Source of the DNA: Herminiimonas sp.
GTDB lineage: Bacteria; Pseudomonadota; Gammaproteobacteria; Burkholderiales; Burkholderiaceae
Direction of reading: 5' to 3'
Assembly: GCF_030655415.1 (NCBI RefSeq)
Contig: NZ_JAURVN010000011.1
Coordinates: 1 to 64,000 of the forward strand
Length of the DNA: 64,000 nt
Below the pieces are notes generated by a model. That model made no database searches. It worked only from the letters and a program-made list of their open reading frames with translations, and was not told the DNA's origin. Made by a program: the position numbers and the translations under genes. Each line of letters starts with the position of its first letter. Within the stretch, counting starts at the first letter, position 1. Positions 36,608 to 47,378 of the stretch are shown in pieces.

Positions 36608-37840
36608 TTAAAAATTACCCAAGAACCATTCTTTCATCCGACGTACCAGCGCAGTTGCTGATCCGTCCTGACGCGTGACGATGTGTCCGCGTAAATACTG
36701 CTTCTTCGCTTCCAACAACAAACCCAACACCGTTGCATAACGCGGACTACGTACTACATCTGCCAGTTGGCCGTTGTATTCGGGCGTACCCAAACGCGCA
36801 GGCTTCAGGAAAATATCTTCTGCCAATTCCACCATGCCGGGCATCATCGCGGTGCCGCCGGTCAAGACGATGCCGGACGACAGCACCTCTTCGTAACCGG
36901 ATTCACGCACTACCTGATGCACCAGCGAAAACAATTCTTCGATGCGCGGTTCGATCACAGCGGCCAAAGCCTGACGCGACAAGGTGCGCGTACCGCGATC
37001 ACCTAAGCCTGGCACTTCCAGCGTTTCGCCCGGATCAGCCAGCACTTGTTTGGCCATGCCATAACGCAGCTTGATTTCTTCGGCTTCGGCAGTCGGTGTA
37101 CGCACGGCCATCGCGATGTCGTTTGTGATCTGGTCGCCAGCAATTGGAATCACTGCGGTATGACGAATCGCACCTTCAGTAAAAATCGCCACGTCAGTTG
37201 TACCGCCACCGATATCAATCAAGACCACGCCGAGTTCTTTTTCATCCGGCGTCAACACTGCATCAGCAGAAGCCATCGGTTGCAAAATCAGATCCGATAC
37301 TTCAAGACCACAACGACGTATGCATTTAACGATATTCTGTACTGCAGAAACTGCACCCGTGACGATGTGAACTTTTACCTCGAGTCGGATGCCGCTCATG
37401 CCGATTGGTTCACGTACATCTTCCTGATTATCGACAATAAATTCCTGCGGTACGGTGTGCAGTAATTGCTGGTCGGTCGGAATGTTAACAGCCTTCGCTG
37501 TTTCAATCACGCGTGCGACGTCAGTAGCGGTAACTTCTTTATCCTTGATCGCCACCATGCCGCTGGAATTGAAGCTGCGAATGTGGTTGCCAGCGATGCC
37601 GGTGTACACATTTCGGATCTTGCAATCGGCCATCAACTCGGCTTCTTCCAATGCGCGCTGGATCGACTCGACGGTGGCCTCGATGTTGACGACCACGCCT
37701 TTTTTCAATCCCTTGGATTCATGCTGGCCCAGGCCGATCACTTCGTGGCGACCGTTCGGCAATACTTCCGCCACTACAGCCACCACTTTAGAAGTGCCGA
37801 TGTCGAGACCGACGATCAGGTTTTTTGCGTCTTTTGTCAT
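36608..37840 (-). CDS. ftsA: cell division protein FtsA
   Basis: Actin-like membrane tether of FtsZ (410 aa). Seen: phosphate-1 GLDIGTSKVVAVV, the SHS2/1C domain insertion (about 85-165), phosphate-2 VLIDIGGGTTDVAIF and the adenosine motif GIVLTGGTAMMPGMVELAE. The C-terminal amphipathic targeting helix is RRMKEWFLGNF. The length is typical. It starts 10 bp after the ftsQ stop and lies 129 bp before ftsZ. Confidence 0.98.
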   Translation of the reverse strand: MTKDAKNLIVGLDIGTSKVVAVVAEVLPNGRHEVIGLGQHESKGLKKGVVVNIEATVESIQRALEEAELMADCKIRNVYTGIAGNHIRSFNSSGMVAIKDKEVTATDVARVIETAKAVNIPTDQQLLHTVPQEFIVDNQEDVREPIGMSGIRLEVKVHIVTGAVSAVQNIVKCIRRCGLEVSDLILQPMASADAVLTPDEKELGVVLIDIGGGTTDVAIFTEGAIRHTAVIPIAGDQITNDIAMAVRTPTAEAEEIKLRYGMAKQVLADPGETLEVPGLGDRGTRTLSRQALAAVIEPRIEELFSLVHQVVRESGYEEVLSSGIVLTGGTAMMPGMVELAEDIFLKPARLGTPEYNGQLADVVRSPRYATVLGLLLEAKKQYLRGHIVTRQDGSATALVRRMKEWFLGNF

Positions 37841-37850
37841 ATTGTTCCGC

Positions 37851-38618
37851 TTACTTTTTTTTACTGTCCGATCCAGCAGTCAAACCTTGCGCCTTCAAGG
37901 CCAGACCGTTTGGATAACGCATGTCGATACTTTCAATCCTGTTTTGCAAACGTGCTGCCAATTGCGGATAAATCCCTACCAATCGTTCGACACGTTCTTT
38001 CAACGTCGTATTGCTTTTTTCCCTGCCTAATTCCACCATGACGCCATTACTTAATTTCACTGTCCATGCATAACGACCCGACAGATACAGCGCTTCGGCC
38101 GTGACATCCATAGGCGCGAACCATGTATTCAAATCATTCAAGCGCGCGATCACTTCTTTCTCGCTGCCCAACGGTCCGTTAAACGCCATCAAATCGGCAT
38201 CTTCTTCCGCCTCTGCCAGATTGGCGGTGAACACATCGCCCTTGGTCGACAACAAACGTCCGTCTTCACCCCAGGTACCGAGCGGCGAATGCTCTTCCAG
38301 CGTTACCGTCAACTGATTCGGCCACTCACGACGCACGGTTGCCTTGCGTACCCAAGGTACTGATTCAAATGTTTGACGAACCGTATCCAGATTTGCGGTG
38401 AAAAAATTACCCTTGATGCGCGCCAACGCAGCGCTGCGCACGGTCAATGGATTGATGTGACGCAACTGCGCTTGCTCCGCGCCTTCAATCCGTATCACTT
38501 TCAATGTGAAGTACGGCCGCTGCGCGACCCACCACAAGCATGCAGAAATCAGCGCGAGCGCGACCAGGCCGAATAAGGCGTTGGCGGTTGCGTTCAACAT
38601 TTTGATGTCTTGCCACAT
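37851..38618 (-). CDS. ftsQ: cell division protein FtsQ
   Basis: Bitopic divisome protein (255 aa) that recruits FtsB and FtsL. One N-terminal membrane helix (ALFGLVALALISACLWWVA) is followed by a periplasmic POTRA domain (YFTLKVIRIEGAEQAQLRHINPLTVRSAAL) and the FtsQ beta domain (VPWVRKATVRREWPNQLTVTLEEHSPLGTW). The order ddl-ftsQ-ftsA fits. It is 7 bp downstream of ddl and 10 bp upstream of ftsA, so the genes are tightly coupled. Confidence 0.95.
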   Translation of the reverse strand: MWQDIKMLNATANALFGLVALALISACLWWVAQRPYFTLKVIRIEGAEQAQLRHINPLTVRSAALARIKGNFFTANLDTVRQTFESVPWVRKATVRREWPNQLTVTLEEHSPLGTWGEDGRLLSTKGDVFTANLAEAEEDADLMAFNGPLGSEKEVIARLNDLNTWFAPMDVTAEALYLSGRYAWTVKLSNGVMVELGREKSNTTLKERVERLVGIYPQLAARLQNRIESIDMRYPNGLALKAQGLTAGSDSKKK

Positions 38619-38625
38619 GGTGTTA

Positions 38626-39609
38626 TCAGTTACCTTTAACGTGTTGCGACGGCTTCAACTCGAGTTTTGCCAAACGCAAAATCTCTACACACAAATCTTC
38701 GTAATCAGTTCCAGCCACTTTGGCCGACATCGGTACCAGCGAATGACTGGTCATGCCTGGCGAAGTATTGATCTCGAGCAGAAACGGTTCGTTGTCCGAT
38801 TCACGAATCATGAAATCAACACGCGACCAACCGGTGCAACCAACTGCATTGAATGCATTGACAGCCAATGCCTGTATCCGTTTGGTGAAAGCTTCATCCA
38901 GCGGCGCAGGACACAGGTATTGCGTGTCATTGCTAAAATATTTGTGCTGGTAATCGTAGTTGCCTTGCGGCGCTCGAATTTCGACGATAGGCAAGGCACG
39001 CGCACTACGACCGCTGCCGATGACCGGCACTGTCAATTCACGACCTTTGATAAATTGCTCGACCAATACGACGCGGTCATACTTGGCGCACAGGTCAAAA
39101 CCAGCTTGCATGCCATTAGCGTCTTCCACTTTGGCGATACCGATCGTCGAACCTTCGTGCGGCGCTTTCAACATCAAAGGCAGATCGAATTCTTTTGCGA
39201 TTGCTTGCAGTTGATCGGCAGTAGTCGCATCCGAATCCAGCACGGCGAATTTTGGCGTTGGTACATCGTGGCTCAGGCAAATACGCTTGGTCATGACTTT
39301 GTCCATCGCAATCGCCGACGCCATGACGCCAGGACCAGTGTATGGAATACCCAGTTGTTCCAGCGCACCTTGCAAGGTGCCGTCTTCGCCATAACTACCG
39401 TGCAATGCGATAAAAACGCGATCAAATTTCTCGGCAGCCAATTGCGCCAGACTGCGTTCAGCCGGATCGAATGGATGCGCGTCCACGCCCTTGCTTTGCA
39501 GCGCAGCCAACACGCCTTTGCCCGACATCAAGGACACTTCACGCTCGGCAGAACGCCCGCCGAACAAGACGCCAACCTTACCGAATTCTGATTTCAAATT
39601 TGTCGTCAT
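38626..39609 (-). CDS. ddl: D-alanine-D-alanine ligase B
   Basis: ATP-grasp ligase (327 aa) that forms the D-Ala-D-Ala dipeptide of peptidoglycan. GVLFGGRSAEREVSLMSGKGV starts the protein. ALHGSYGEDGTLQG, LPLMLKAPHEGSTIGIAKV and NAVGCTGWSRVDFMI, FLLEINTSPGMTSHSLVPMSA carry the ATP, Mg and substrate residues. The length is usual for the DdlB type found in division clusters. Between murC (2-bp gap) and ftsQ (7-bp gap). Confidence 0.97.
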   Translation of the reverse strand: MTTNLKSEFGKVGVLFGGRSAEREVSLMSGKGVLAALQSKGVDAHPFDPAERSLAQLAAEKFDRVFIALHGSYGEDGTLQGALEQLGIPYTGPGVMASAIAMDKVMTKRICLSHDVPTPKFAVLDSDATTADQLQAIAKEFDLPLMLKAPHEGSTIGIAKVEDANGMQAGFDLCAKYDRVVLVEQFIKGRELTVPVIGSGRSARALPIVEIRAPQGNYDYQHKYFSNDTQYLCPAPLDEAFTKRIQALAVNAFNAVGCTGWSRVDFMIRESDNEPFLLEINTSPGMTSHSLVPMSAKVAGTDYEDLCVEILRLAKLELKPSQHVKGN

Positions 39610-39611
39610 GA

Positions 39612-41021
39612 TTAAACCTGATCCTGCAATTGCTTCAACTTGGCTGGCACGCCACTGATCGATCCTGCACCCATCGTGATGACCACGTCGCCATCCTTGA
39701 TGACGTTCATGATCGTCGATGGCATATCCGCGATTTCTTCCACAAACACTGGATCGACTTTGCCTGCAACGCGCAATGCATGCGCCAAAGTACGACCGTC
39801 AGCTGCAACGATAGGCTGCTCGCCAGCGGCATAAACTTCCGCCAGCACCAGCAAGTCAGTTGTCGACAACACCTTGACGAAGTCTTCGAACAAATCGCGA
39901 GTACGCGTATAACGATGCGGTTGAAATGCCAGTACCAAACGACGCCCTGGATACGCGCCGCGTGCGGCCGATATCGTTGCAGCTGTTTCTACCGGGTGAT
40001 GACCGTAATCGTCCACCAGAGCAAACGAGCCAGCGGCTTCGCCGTTGACGTCTTGAATATTTATTTCTCCATAGCGCGTGAAGCGACGGCCAACGCCATT
40101 GAATTCAGTCAGCGCTTTTTGCGTGGCTTTGTCGTCGACACCGAGTTCGCGCGCAATCGCAATCGCAGCGCAAGCGTTTTGCACGTTATGCATGCCGGGC
40201 TGATTCAGGCTGACGTTCATAGGCGCGTAACCATCTTGAATTACTGTGAACTGCATGTGGCCATCGACAGCTTTTGCATCGATCGCGCGCACTTCTGCAT
40301 CTTCATGGAAACCGTAAGTCGTGATCAGCTTGGAGATACGCGGCATGATCGAGCGCACATTCGCATCATCGATACACAACACAGCAACTCCATAGAACGG
40401 CAGGCGCTGGGTAAATTCAACGAAGGCGGTTTTCAGTTTTTCGAAATCATGCTCATACGTTTCCATATGATCGGCATCGATGTTGGTGATGACTTCAATC
40501 ACAGGCGATAGATTCAGGAAAGATGCATCCGACTCATCCGCTTCAGCGACGATAAATTCGCCCGTACCGAGTTTGGCGTTGGCGCCTGCGCTATTCAACA
40601 AACCACCGATGACGAAGGTTGGATCTAGACCACCTTCCGCCAGGACGCTGGCAACCAGACTGGTCGTTGTAGTTTTGCCGTGCGTGCCGGCAATCGCGAT
40701 ACCGCGCTTTAGGCGCATCAGCTCAGCCAGCATCACTGCGCGCGGCACGATAGGAATATGTTTTTCGCGTGCCGCAATCACTTCCGGATTGTCTTCCTTG
40801 ACTGCAGTCGAAGTCACGATGGCATCGGCGTTTGCGATGTTTTCCGCAGCATGGCCGAGCATGACCTTTGCGCCGAATTCAATCAGACGTCGCGTCGCAG
40901 CATTGCTGCCCAGATCTGAACCCGAGATCGTGTAGCCTAGGTTCAGCAGCACCTCAGCGATGCCGCTCATGCCGCTACCGCCGATTCCTACGAAATGGAT
41001 ATTTTTGACTTTATGTTTCAT
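39612..41021 (-). CDS. murC: UDP-N-acetylmuramate-L-alanine ligase
   Basis: Mur ligase (469 aa) that adds L-Ala to UDP-MurNAc. The N-terminal Rossmann motif is [22 protein letters not shown]. The central ATP site is [10 protein letters not shown], with [10 protein letters not shown] and [11 protein letters not shown] further on, then DYGHHPVE and [13 protein letters not shown], the MurC-specific C-terminal motif. It shares four bases with murG (ATGA overlap at 41018-41021). Confidence 0.98.
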   Translation of the reverse strand: MKHKVKNIHFVGIGGSGMSGIAEVLLNLGYTISGSDLGSNAATRRLIEFGAKVMLGHAAENIANADAIVTSTAVKEDNPEVIAAREKHIPIVPRAVMLAELMRLKRGIAIAGTHGKTTTTSLVASVLAEGGLDPTFVIGGLLNSAGANAKLGTGEFIVAEADESDASFLNLSPVIEVITNIDADHMETYEHDFEKLKTAFVEFTQRLPFYGVAVLCIDDANVRSIMPRISKLITTYGFHEDAEVRAIDAKAVDGHMQFTVIQDGYAPMNVSLNQPGMHNVQNACAAIAIARELGVDDKATQKALTEFNGVGRRFTRYGEINIQDVNGEAAGSFALVDDYGHHPVETAATISAARGAYPGRRLVLAFQPHRYTRTRDLFEDFVKVLSTTDLLVLAEVYAAGEQPIVAADGRTLAHALRVAGKVDPVFVEEIADMPSTIMNVIKDGDVVITMGAGSISGVPAKLKQLQDQV

Positions 41022-42094
41022 ACAATCTTCACTAACTTTTCAAGTACATCGGCGATCGCAGCATTCGCATCGCGGCGGCCGTTGGCATACGCCGCTTCGG
41101 CCATCTGTGTGCATTTCTCACGCGTCATGTTTTGCAACAAGGTCGCCAAACCTTGTGCAGTCAATTCGCTTTGCGGCAAATGGATCGCCGCTTGTTGTTG
41201 TTCCATCCAGCGCGCGTTGTCGCGTTGATGCGTGGTTGTTGATACCAACAAAGGCACCAGAACACTCGCCACACCAGCAGCCGTCAATTCAGAAACCGTA
41301 ATCGCGCCAGCCCGGCAAATCACCAAATCAGCATCGACATAACGACGCGGCATATCGTTGATGAAATCAACTACTTCAGCATCCACATTTGCATTCGCAT
41401 AATTGCTGCGCAATGCATCGATATTCTTTTTACCCGATTGATGCGTTACGACTGGGCGCTCCGCTGCAGGAATCAACGCCAATGCAGCCGGCAACGCATC
41501 GTTCAATGCCTGCGCACCGAGACTTCCACCGACCACCAAAATTTTCAGTGGGCCGCTGTGTTGCGCATAACGTTCCGCTGGTGGCGCCAATGCGATGATT
41601 TCCTTGCGCACTGGATTGCCAGTCACAACAGCCTTACTCGCAGCGCTACCGAAATCTGCCGGAAAACCAAACAACACGCGCTCTGCAATCGGTGTCAGCG
41701 TTTTATTCGACAACAACAAAGCTGCATCTGCGTTCAACAAGACCAGCGGCACGCCACGCATTTTTGCAGTCCATCCACCAGGTACTGTTACGTACCCGCC
41801 CATGCCCAACACGATGCCGGGATTGCGGCGCGACAAAATCGAATAGCAGGTTTTAAAACTAGCCAGCATGCGCAACACACCCGCAACCGTATGTTTCAAA
41901 CCTTTACCGCGCAAACCAGCGAACGAAATCGTATCCATCGCGATGCCGGTCTTCGGCACCAGATCGCGTTCCATCCCATGTTCGGTACCAAGCCAGGTTA
42001 CTTCCCAGCCGCGCGCCTGCATCGTTTCGGCAATCGCCAAACCCGGGAAAATATGTCCGCCAGTTCCCGCTGCCATGATCAGAAGTTTTTTCAT
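41018..42094 (-). CDS. murG: UDP-GlcNAc:lipid I GlcNAc transferase
   Basis: GT-B glycosyltransferase (358 aa) on the cytosolic face of the inner membrane. It converts lipid I to lipid II. The N-terminal [17 protein letters not shown] binds lipid I, and [11 protein letters not shown] and [11 protein letters not shown] follow. The UDP-GlcNAc site includes [14 protein letters not shown] and [19 protein letters not shown]. The length is typical. It overlaps ftsW upstream and murC downstream by four bases each. Confidence 0.97.
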   Translation of the reverse strand: MKKLLIMAAGTGGHIFPGLAIAETMQARGWEVTWLGTEHGMERDLVPKTGIAMDTISFAGLRGKGLKHTVAGVLRMLASFKTCYSILSRRNPGIVLGMGGYVTVPGGWTAKMRGVPLVLLNADAALLLSNKTLTPIAERVLFGFPADFGSAASKAVVTGNPVRKEIIALAPPAERYAQHSGPLKILVVGGSLGAQALNDALPAALALIPAAERPVVTHQSGKKNIDALRSNYANANVDAEVVDFINDMPRRYVDADLVICRAGAITVSELTAAGVASVLVPLLVSTTTHQRDNARWMEQQQAAIHLPQSELTAQGLATLLQNMTREKCTQMAEAAYANGRRDANAAIADVLEKLVKIV

Positions 42095-43299
42095 ATCCGG
42101 CCTCCGCGCATCAGCACACGATTTTCATAATCAATGCGCAGCAAAATCGCCAGACCCACACAGTTAATCAGTACACCCGAGCCGCCGTAACTCATCAACG
42201 GCAGCGTCAAACCTTTTGTCGGCAGCAAACCGAGGTTCACGCCCATATTGATAAAGGTTTGAACGGCAATCCAGATACCGATACCTTTTGCAGTCAACCC
42301 AGCAAACGTCAAATCCATCGCAATCGCCTGACGGCCGATTTCAAACGAGCGCTTGATGATCCAGTAAAACATCGCCACGACGACAAACACGCCGACGAAT
42401 CCGAGCTCTTCACCTATCACCGCCAGCAAGAAATCGGTGTGCGCTTCCGGCAGGTAATGCAATTTTTCTACGCTGCCGCCCAGCCCGACGCCGAATAATT
42501 CGCCGCGACCAAATGCAATTAATGAATGCGACAACTGATACGCCTTACCCAGCGCATGTTCTTCATCCCAAGGATTCAGATAAGCAAAAATCCGTTCACG
42601 ACGCCAAGGTGACAACAGAATCACCATGCTGAAAATACTGACCAGCGTTACGCCTATGCCGCCAAACCAGATACCGTTGATGCCACCCAAAAACAGAATG
42701 CCCATCGCGATACAAACGATCACGCCAAATGCACCCAGATCTGGTTCCAGCAACAACAGCAAACCGACAAAGCCGATCGCCAAGGTCATCGGCATAAAAC
42801 CCTTGGTCAGCTTGTGCATCACTTGTTGCTTGCGCACTGTGTAATCGGCCGCATACAAGACGACAAACAATTTCATCAATTCAGATGGCTGGATATTGAA
42901 TACCTTGAACGACAACCAGCGACGCGCACCATTCACGCCTTTACCTACGCCAGGAATCAACACCAGCACCAGCAAAATCAAAGTCGCAACGAACAGGTAG
43001 GGAGCAAGGCGCTGCCATGTTTCAATCCGTACGCGGAAGGCCAGCATTGCAGCGAAGATCGAAACACCAATGAACATCGCCTGACGCGTCAGGAAATGCG
43101 CGTTGTCATAACGCGCATACTTAGGAGAGTCAGGCAGCGAGATCGACGCCGAATACACCATCACCATGCCGAACAGCATCAGCAACAAAACGACCCACAC
43201 CAACGGTTGGTCGTACGCCATCATCTTCGACCGCTGGTCGAGACTCGGCACGCCCTTTTGAGCTGGTGCGCCAGAGAATGATGGGAAGGCGAATTTCAT
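42091..43299 (-). CDS. ftsW: septal peptidoglycan polymerase FtsW (SEDS family)
   Basis: Polytopic SEDS glycosyltransferase (402 aa) that works with FtsI in septal wall synthesis. About ten membrane segments. Conserved elements are [48 protein letters not shown], and the C-terminal [33 protein letters not shown] signature. Its N-terminus has about 40 cytosolic residues before the first helix. It overlaps murD and murG by four bases on either side. Confidence 0.96.
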   Translation of the reverse strand: MKFAFPSFSGAPAQKGVPSLDQRSKMMAYDQPLVWVVLLLMLFGMVMVYSASISLPDSPKYARYDNAHFLTRQAMFIGVSIFAAMLAFRVRIETWQRLAPYLFVATLILLVLVLIPGVGKGVNGARRWLSFKVFNIQPSELMKLFVVLYAADYTVRKQQVMHKLTKGFMPMTLAIGFVGLLLLLEPDLGAFGVIVCIAMGILFLGGINGIWFGGIGVTLVSIFSMVILLSPWRRERIFAYLNPWDEEHALGKAYQLSHSLIAFGRGELFGVGLGGSVEKLHYLPEAHTDFLLAVIGEELGFVGVFVVVAMFYWIIKRSFEIGRQAIAMDLTFAGLTAKGIGIWIAVQTFINMGVNLGLLPTKGLTLPLMSYGGSGVLINCVGLAILLRIDYENRVLMRGGRI

Positions 43300-44816
43300 G
43301 CCGTTACCTCGCCACGCGACAAACCGATTTCACGTACAGCATCGACAAACACTTGTGCGCGATGCGCATAATTCTTGAACATATCGAGACTGGCGCAAGC
43401 TGGCGACAACAAGACAGCATCGCCGGCTTGCGCGATGACTGCAGCTTTTTCTGTGGCTTCTTCCAGAGTTGTGCAATCGATCAATTCCACGCCCGTTGCT
43501 TGCAACACTGAGCGTATCGCTGCAGCGTCTTTGCCGATCAACAGAACCGCGCGCGCGTACTTCGCAACAGGATCAGCCAAAGGTGAAAAATCCTGACCTT
43601 TGCCATCGCCACCAGCGATCAGTACCAGGTGTTTGGATGCGCCGTCCTGACTGACGCCCAAACCATTCAATGCTGCGACCGTTGCACCAACATTCGTACC
43701 TTTGCTGTCGTCGTAAAAATCAACGCCGCCAATATTAGTGACGTGTTCAACGCGATGTGGCTCGCCGTGATAGTCACGCAAGCCATGCAGCAATGCAGCA
43801 AATGGCAAGTCGATCGCACGGCATAAAGCCAGTGCGGACAAGGCATTGATTGCATTGTGCTGACCGCGGATTTTCAGTGCATCGACTGGCATCAATTTTT
43901 TGGTTGAGATTTCCAGCTCGACCAATTCTTTTTTGCGGCGCTTTTGCGGCAACTCTTCTTCGCCTACTGCAACCGACAACCAGCGCATGCCGTTTTCATC
44001 GACCAAACCAAAGCAATCTGCCTGCTCTGCTTCATCGGCACCGAAGGTGATAACGGAAGCAGATGGCAAGGCCATTTGCATGACCAACGCATCGTCGCGA
44101 TTCAACACACGGATAGTGTTGTCGCCAAAAATACGTGCCTTGTCGTCTGCATAGCCAGCCATATCGCCATGCCAATCCAGATGATCTTGCGTCAGGTTCA
44201 ATACCGTCGCGACATCTGCCTGCAGACTGTATGTCGTATGCAGTTGGAAGCTGGATAATTCCAGCACCCATACTTGCGGCAAAGTGTCTTCAGCAACTAC
44301 CTTGTACAAACAATCGAGCGCGGCCGGGCTGATGTTGCCTGCTACCTGCACAGTCAAACCTGCGCGTTGGCACAGCAAACCGACCAGACTGGTGACGGTA
44401 GTTTTGCCATTGGTGCCGGTGATCGCAATGACTTTTGGCGCGTACGCTTTTTCTTCTTTCAACGCGGCCAATGCCTGCGCGAATAATTCGATTTCGCCCC
44501 AGACTGGAATGTCTTTTTCTTCAGCCGCAGAGATGATCGCGGCCAGTTCTCGCGATGGCATCAAGCCTGGGCTGACCGCGATGAAATCCATGCCATCCAG
44601 TAAATCAGCACTGAACTCAACGGAAGATGTTGTCGCAGCGGCACCGCCAAAAAACTCAACATCAGTTGCGATCTCGCGCAATTGCGGCAAGCGATCTGGT
44701 TGCTCGCGCGTATCTGCCACGCGCAAGGACGCGCCGCAGCGGACCAGCCACTGCGCCATCGCCAGCCCGGATTCACCTAGGCCTAAAACCAGAACATGTT
44801 TACCTGCGTAGTTCAT
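43296..44816 (-). CDS. murD: UDP-N-acetylmuramoyl-L-alanine-D-glutamate ligase
   Basis: Mur ligase (506 aa) that adds D-Glu to UDP-MurNAc-L-Ala. N-terminal [22 protein letters not shown], then the ATP site [27 protein letters not shown], the [33 protein letters not shown] segment and [15 protein letters not shown]. It is longer than the E. coli enzyme (438 aa), largely through an insert with a charged [10 protein letters not shown] stretch around residues 290-310. It lies 23 bp after mraY and overlaps ftsW. Confidence 0.97.
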   Translation of the reverse strand: MNYAGKHVLVLGLGESGLAMAQWLVRCGASLRVADTREQPDRLPQLREIATDVEFFGGAAATTSSVEFSADLLDGMDFIAVSPGLMPSRELAAIISAAEEKDIPVWGEIELFAQALAALKEEKAYAPKVIAITGTNGKTTVTSLVGLLCQRAGLTVQVAGNISPAALDCLYKVVAEDTLPQVWVLELSSFQLHTTYSLQADVATVLNLTQDHLDWHGDMAGYADDKARIFGDNTIRVLNRDDALVMQMALPSASVITFGADEAEQADCFGLVDENGMRWLSVAVGEEELPQKRRKKELVELEISTKKLMPVDALKIRGQHNAINALSALALCRAIDLPFAALLHGLRDYHGEPHRVEHVTNIGGVDFYDDSKGTNVGATVAALNGLGVSQDGASKHLVLIAGGDGKGQDFSPLADPVAKYARAVLLIGKDAAAIRSVLQATGVELIDCTTLEEATEKAAVIAQAGDAVLLSPACASLDMFKNYAHRAQVFVDAVREIGLSRGEVTA

Positions 44817-44839
44817 TTTTTAATGATTCTCTAAAACGA

Positions 44840-46009
44840 TTACCGTAATTTCAAAGTGGACAAACCGAACAACACCAACATCATCGTGATGATCCAGAAG
44901 CGCACAACAACTTGCGTTTCTTTCCAGCCTTTTTGTTCGAAGTGATGGTGCAAAGGCGCCATCAACAAAACGCGTTTCCCAGTCCCGGTGCGCATCTTCG
45001 TGTATTTGAAATAAGCAACCTGGATCATGACGGACAGTGTTTCAACCACGAACACGCCGCCCATGATGAAGAGCACGATTTCCTGACGCACGATGACGGC
45101 GATGGTGCCGAGCGCGCCACCCAATGCCAGCGCGCCGACGTCGCCCATGAAGACTTGTGCCGGATGTGCGTTAAACCAGAGGAAGGCCAAACCCGCACCA
45201 GCCATCGCGCCGCAAAAAATAATCAATTCGCCAGCGCCAGGGATGTGTGGAATGAACAAATATTTTGCATAAGTAACGCTACCGGTCAGGTACGCAAACA
45301 AACCGAGTGCCGTACCAACCATCACGGTTGGCATGATCGCCAAGCCATCTAGGCCATCGGTCAGATTGACTGCGTTGCTGGTACCGACGATGACAAAGTA
45401 CGTCAGCGCGATGAAGCCCCACACGCCCAATGGATAGCTGATTGTTTTAAAGAATGGAACGATCAAATCGGCCTTAGGCGGCAAATCCATGCTGAAACCG
45501 GATTGCACCCATGCGACAAACAAATCAAAAAACTGAGAATTACTAGGAGCCGAAACCGAGAAGGCCAGATAGATCGCGGCGAACAAACCAATCAGCGATT
45601 GCCACATGTATTTTTCACGCGACGCCATGCCTTTAGGATCTTTGTAAACCACTTTGCGATAGTCATCGACCCAGCCGACTGCGCCAAAACCCAGCGTCAC
45701 GATCAACACGACCCAAACAAAACGATTACTCAAATCGGTCCACAACAAAGTGGAAATGCCAATCGACAGCAAAATCAAAACGCCGCCCATCGTTGGCGTA
45801 CCGCTTTTGATCAAATGTGTTTGTGGGCCATCGGTACGGACAGCTTGTCCGACCTTCAGGCGCTGCAACATGCGAATTACCATCGGTCCAAAAAACAAAC
45901 CGATCGCAAGTGCGGTCAAGGTCGCGAACACCGCGCGGAACGTGATGAAATTAAAGACGCGCAGTGGTCCGATTTCGTCTTGAAAAAATTGTGCCAGCCA
46001 GAGCAGCAT
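44840..46009 (-). CDS. mraY: phospho-MurNAc-pentapeptide transferase MraY
   Basis: Inner-membrane enzyme (389 aa) that joins phospho-MurNAc-pentapeptide to undecaprenyl phosphate to form lipid I. About ten hydrophobic helices. Conserved motifs: [31 protein letters not shown] (first aspartates), [14 protein letters not shown], and [19 protein letters not shown] with the HHHFEQKGW loop. It starts one base after the murF stop. Confidence 0.98.
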   Translation of the reverse strand: MLLWLAQFFQDEIGPLRVFNFITFRAVFATLTALAIGLFFGPMVIRMLQRLKVGQAVRTDGPQTHLIKSGTPTMGGVLILLSIGISTLLWTDLSNRFVWVVLIVTLGFGAVGWVDDYRKVVYKDPKGMASREKYMWQSLIGLFAAIYLAFSVSAPSNSQFFDLFVAWVQSGFSMDLPPKADLIVPFFKTISYPLGVWGFIALTYFVIVGTSNAVNLTDGLDGLAIMPTVMVGTALGLFAYLTGSVTYAKYLFIPHIPGAGELIIFCGAMAGAGLAFLWFNAHPAQVFMGDVGALALGGALGTIAVIVRQEIVLFIMGGVFVVETLSVMIQVAYFKYTKMRTGTGKRVLLMAPLHHHFEQKGWKETQVVVRFWIITMMLVLFGLSTLKLR

Positions 46010-46010
46010 A

Positions 46011-47378
46011 TTAGTGAGCTTCCTGAATTTGTTGATTAACTAAATGCTGTACCACGCGTTCCATTTTCATGAAGCGCGATCCCTTTACCAACACAGTTGC
46101 ATGCGCATTGACCACTGCAGCGAGCGCATCGTTCAAGGTTTCCAGATTTTCGTAGTGATGTGCGCCCGCACCAAAAGCGTTGGCGGTAGAAGATGCCAAA
46201 TCGCCGAGTGTGAGTACATGTTCTATGCCATTCGTGCGTGCGTAAGCGCCGATCTCTTCATGGTATTGGCGACCATCGTTACCAACTTCGCCCATGTCGC
46301 CCAACACCAGAATGCGTGGCGCGGCGGCTTGTGCCAGTACGTCTATCGCAGCACGTACTGAATCCGGATTGGCGTTATAGGTGTCATCAATGACCAATGC
46401 GCCATCAACCGAAACTTTGCGTTGCAGCCGACCATTCACCGGTGCGAATGCTTGCAAGCCACGCACGATTGCGTCTTGCGCAATGCCGATTGCCAGCGTG
46501 CATGCGACAGCGGCCAATGCATTACGTACGTTATGTACTCCAGCCGCTGCCAGATTGATTTCAAATTTCTGACGGCCACTAACAACAGAAAGTTCGCTAC
46601 CGAAATCATTCACCTTGTAAGTGCAACTTACGTCTGCGTCATCCGAGAAACCAAATGTCAGTGTTTTGCGCTGACCTGCATACTCACGCCACAGAGTGGT
46701 ATAGGTATCGTCAGCTGGGAAAACCGCAATGCCATCGGCTGGCAGATACGCGAAGACCGCGCCGTTTTCGCGCGCGACGGCTTCCACCGATTCCATGAAT
46801 TCCTGATGTTCGCGTTGTGCGTTGTTGACGAGGCCGACTGTTGGTTGCGCGATGGCGGACAGCACGGCGATTTCGCCAGGGTGATTCATGCCGAGTTCGA
46901 TTACTGCTGCTTTGCAAGCTACATTCAAACGCAGCAAGGTCAAGGGCACGCCGATGTCATTATTGAAGTTGCCGCGCGTCGCCAGATATTCATCCGTACC
47001 GCAAGCCGCATCGAGAATCGCGGCGATCATTTCCTTGACGGTAGTTTTACCGTTGCTGCCGGTCACACCAATCAAAGGCAATGTGAATTGCTGACGCCAG
47101 TAATGGGCGATTTGACCCAGCGCGATACGCGTGTCAGGCACCACCAACGCAGGCACATTCAAATCAGCCGGCATTTTTTCGACGACGATTGCGGCGACTT
47201 TACGATCTGCGACTTGATGCAAAAATTCGTGCGCATCGAAGTGATCACCGCGCAATGCGACGAACAAATTGCCAGCTGCGACGTTACGGCTATCGGTAGA
47301 AACACCATCGAACGATGCATCCATTGTCACCGTCGAATTAGCGACTGCAGATTGAAGAATGGCTAATGTCGATTTCAT
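46011..47378 (-). CDS. murF: UDP-MurNAc-tripeptide D-Ala-D-Ala ligase
   Basis: Mur ligase (455 aa) that adds the D-Ala-D-Ala dipeptide made by Ddl, completing the UDP-MurNAc-pentapeptide. N-terminal [33 protein letters not shown] site [34 protein letters not shown] [11 protein letters not shown], and [16 protein letters not shown]. Typical length. It begins on the last base of murE and is one base before mraY. Confidence 0.97.
   Translation of the reverse strand: MKSTLAILQSAVANSTVTMDASFDGVSTDSRNVAAGNLFVALRGDHFDAHEFLHQVADRKVAAIVVEKMPADLNVPALVVPDTRIALGQIAHYWRQQFTLPLIGVTGSNGKTTVKEMIAAILDAACGTDEYLATRGNFNNDIGVPLTLLRLNVACKAAVIELGMNHPGEIAVLSAIAQPTVGLVNNAQREHQEFMESVEAVARENGAVFAYLPADGIAVFPADDTYTTLWREYAGQRKTLTFGFSDDADVSCTYKVNDFGSELSVVSGRQKFEINLAAAGVHNVRNALAAVACTLAIGIAQDAIVRGLQAFAPVNGRLQRKVSVDGALVIDDTYNANPDSVRAAIDVLAQAAAPRILVLGDMGEVGNDGRQYHEEIGAYARTNGIEHVLTLGDLASSTANAFGAGAHHYENLETLNDALAAVVNAHATVLVKGSRFMKMERVVQHLVNQQIQEAH

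Noticed and set aside
38506..39591. 361-codon open frame on the plus strand
   Set aside because: Antisense to ddl/ftsQ; no family features.
46422..47366. 314-codon open frame on the plus strand
   Set aside because: Antisense to murF; no support.
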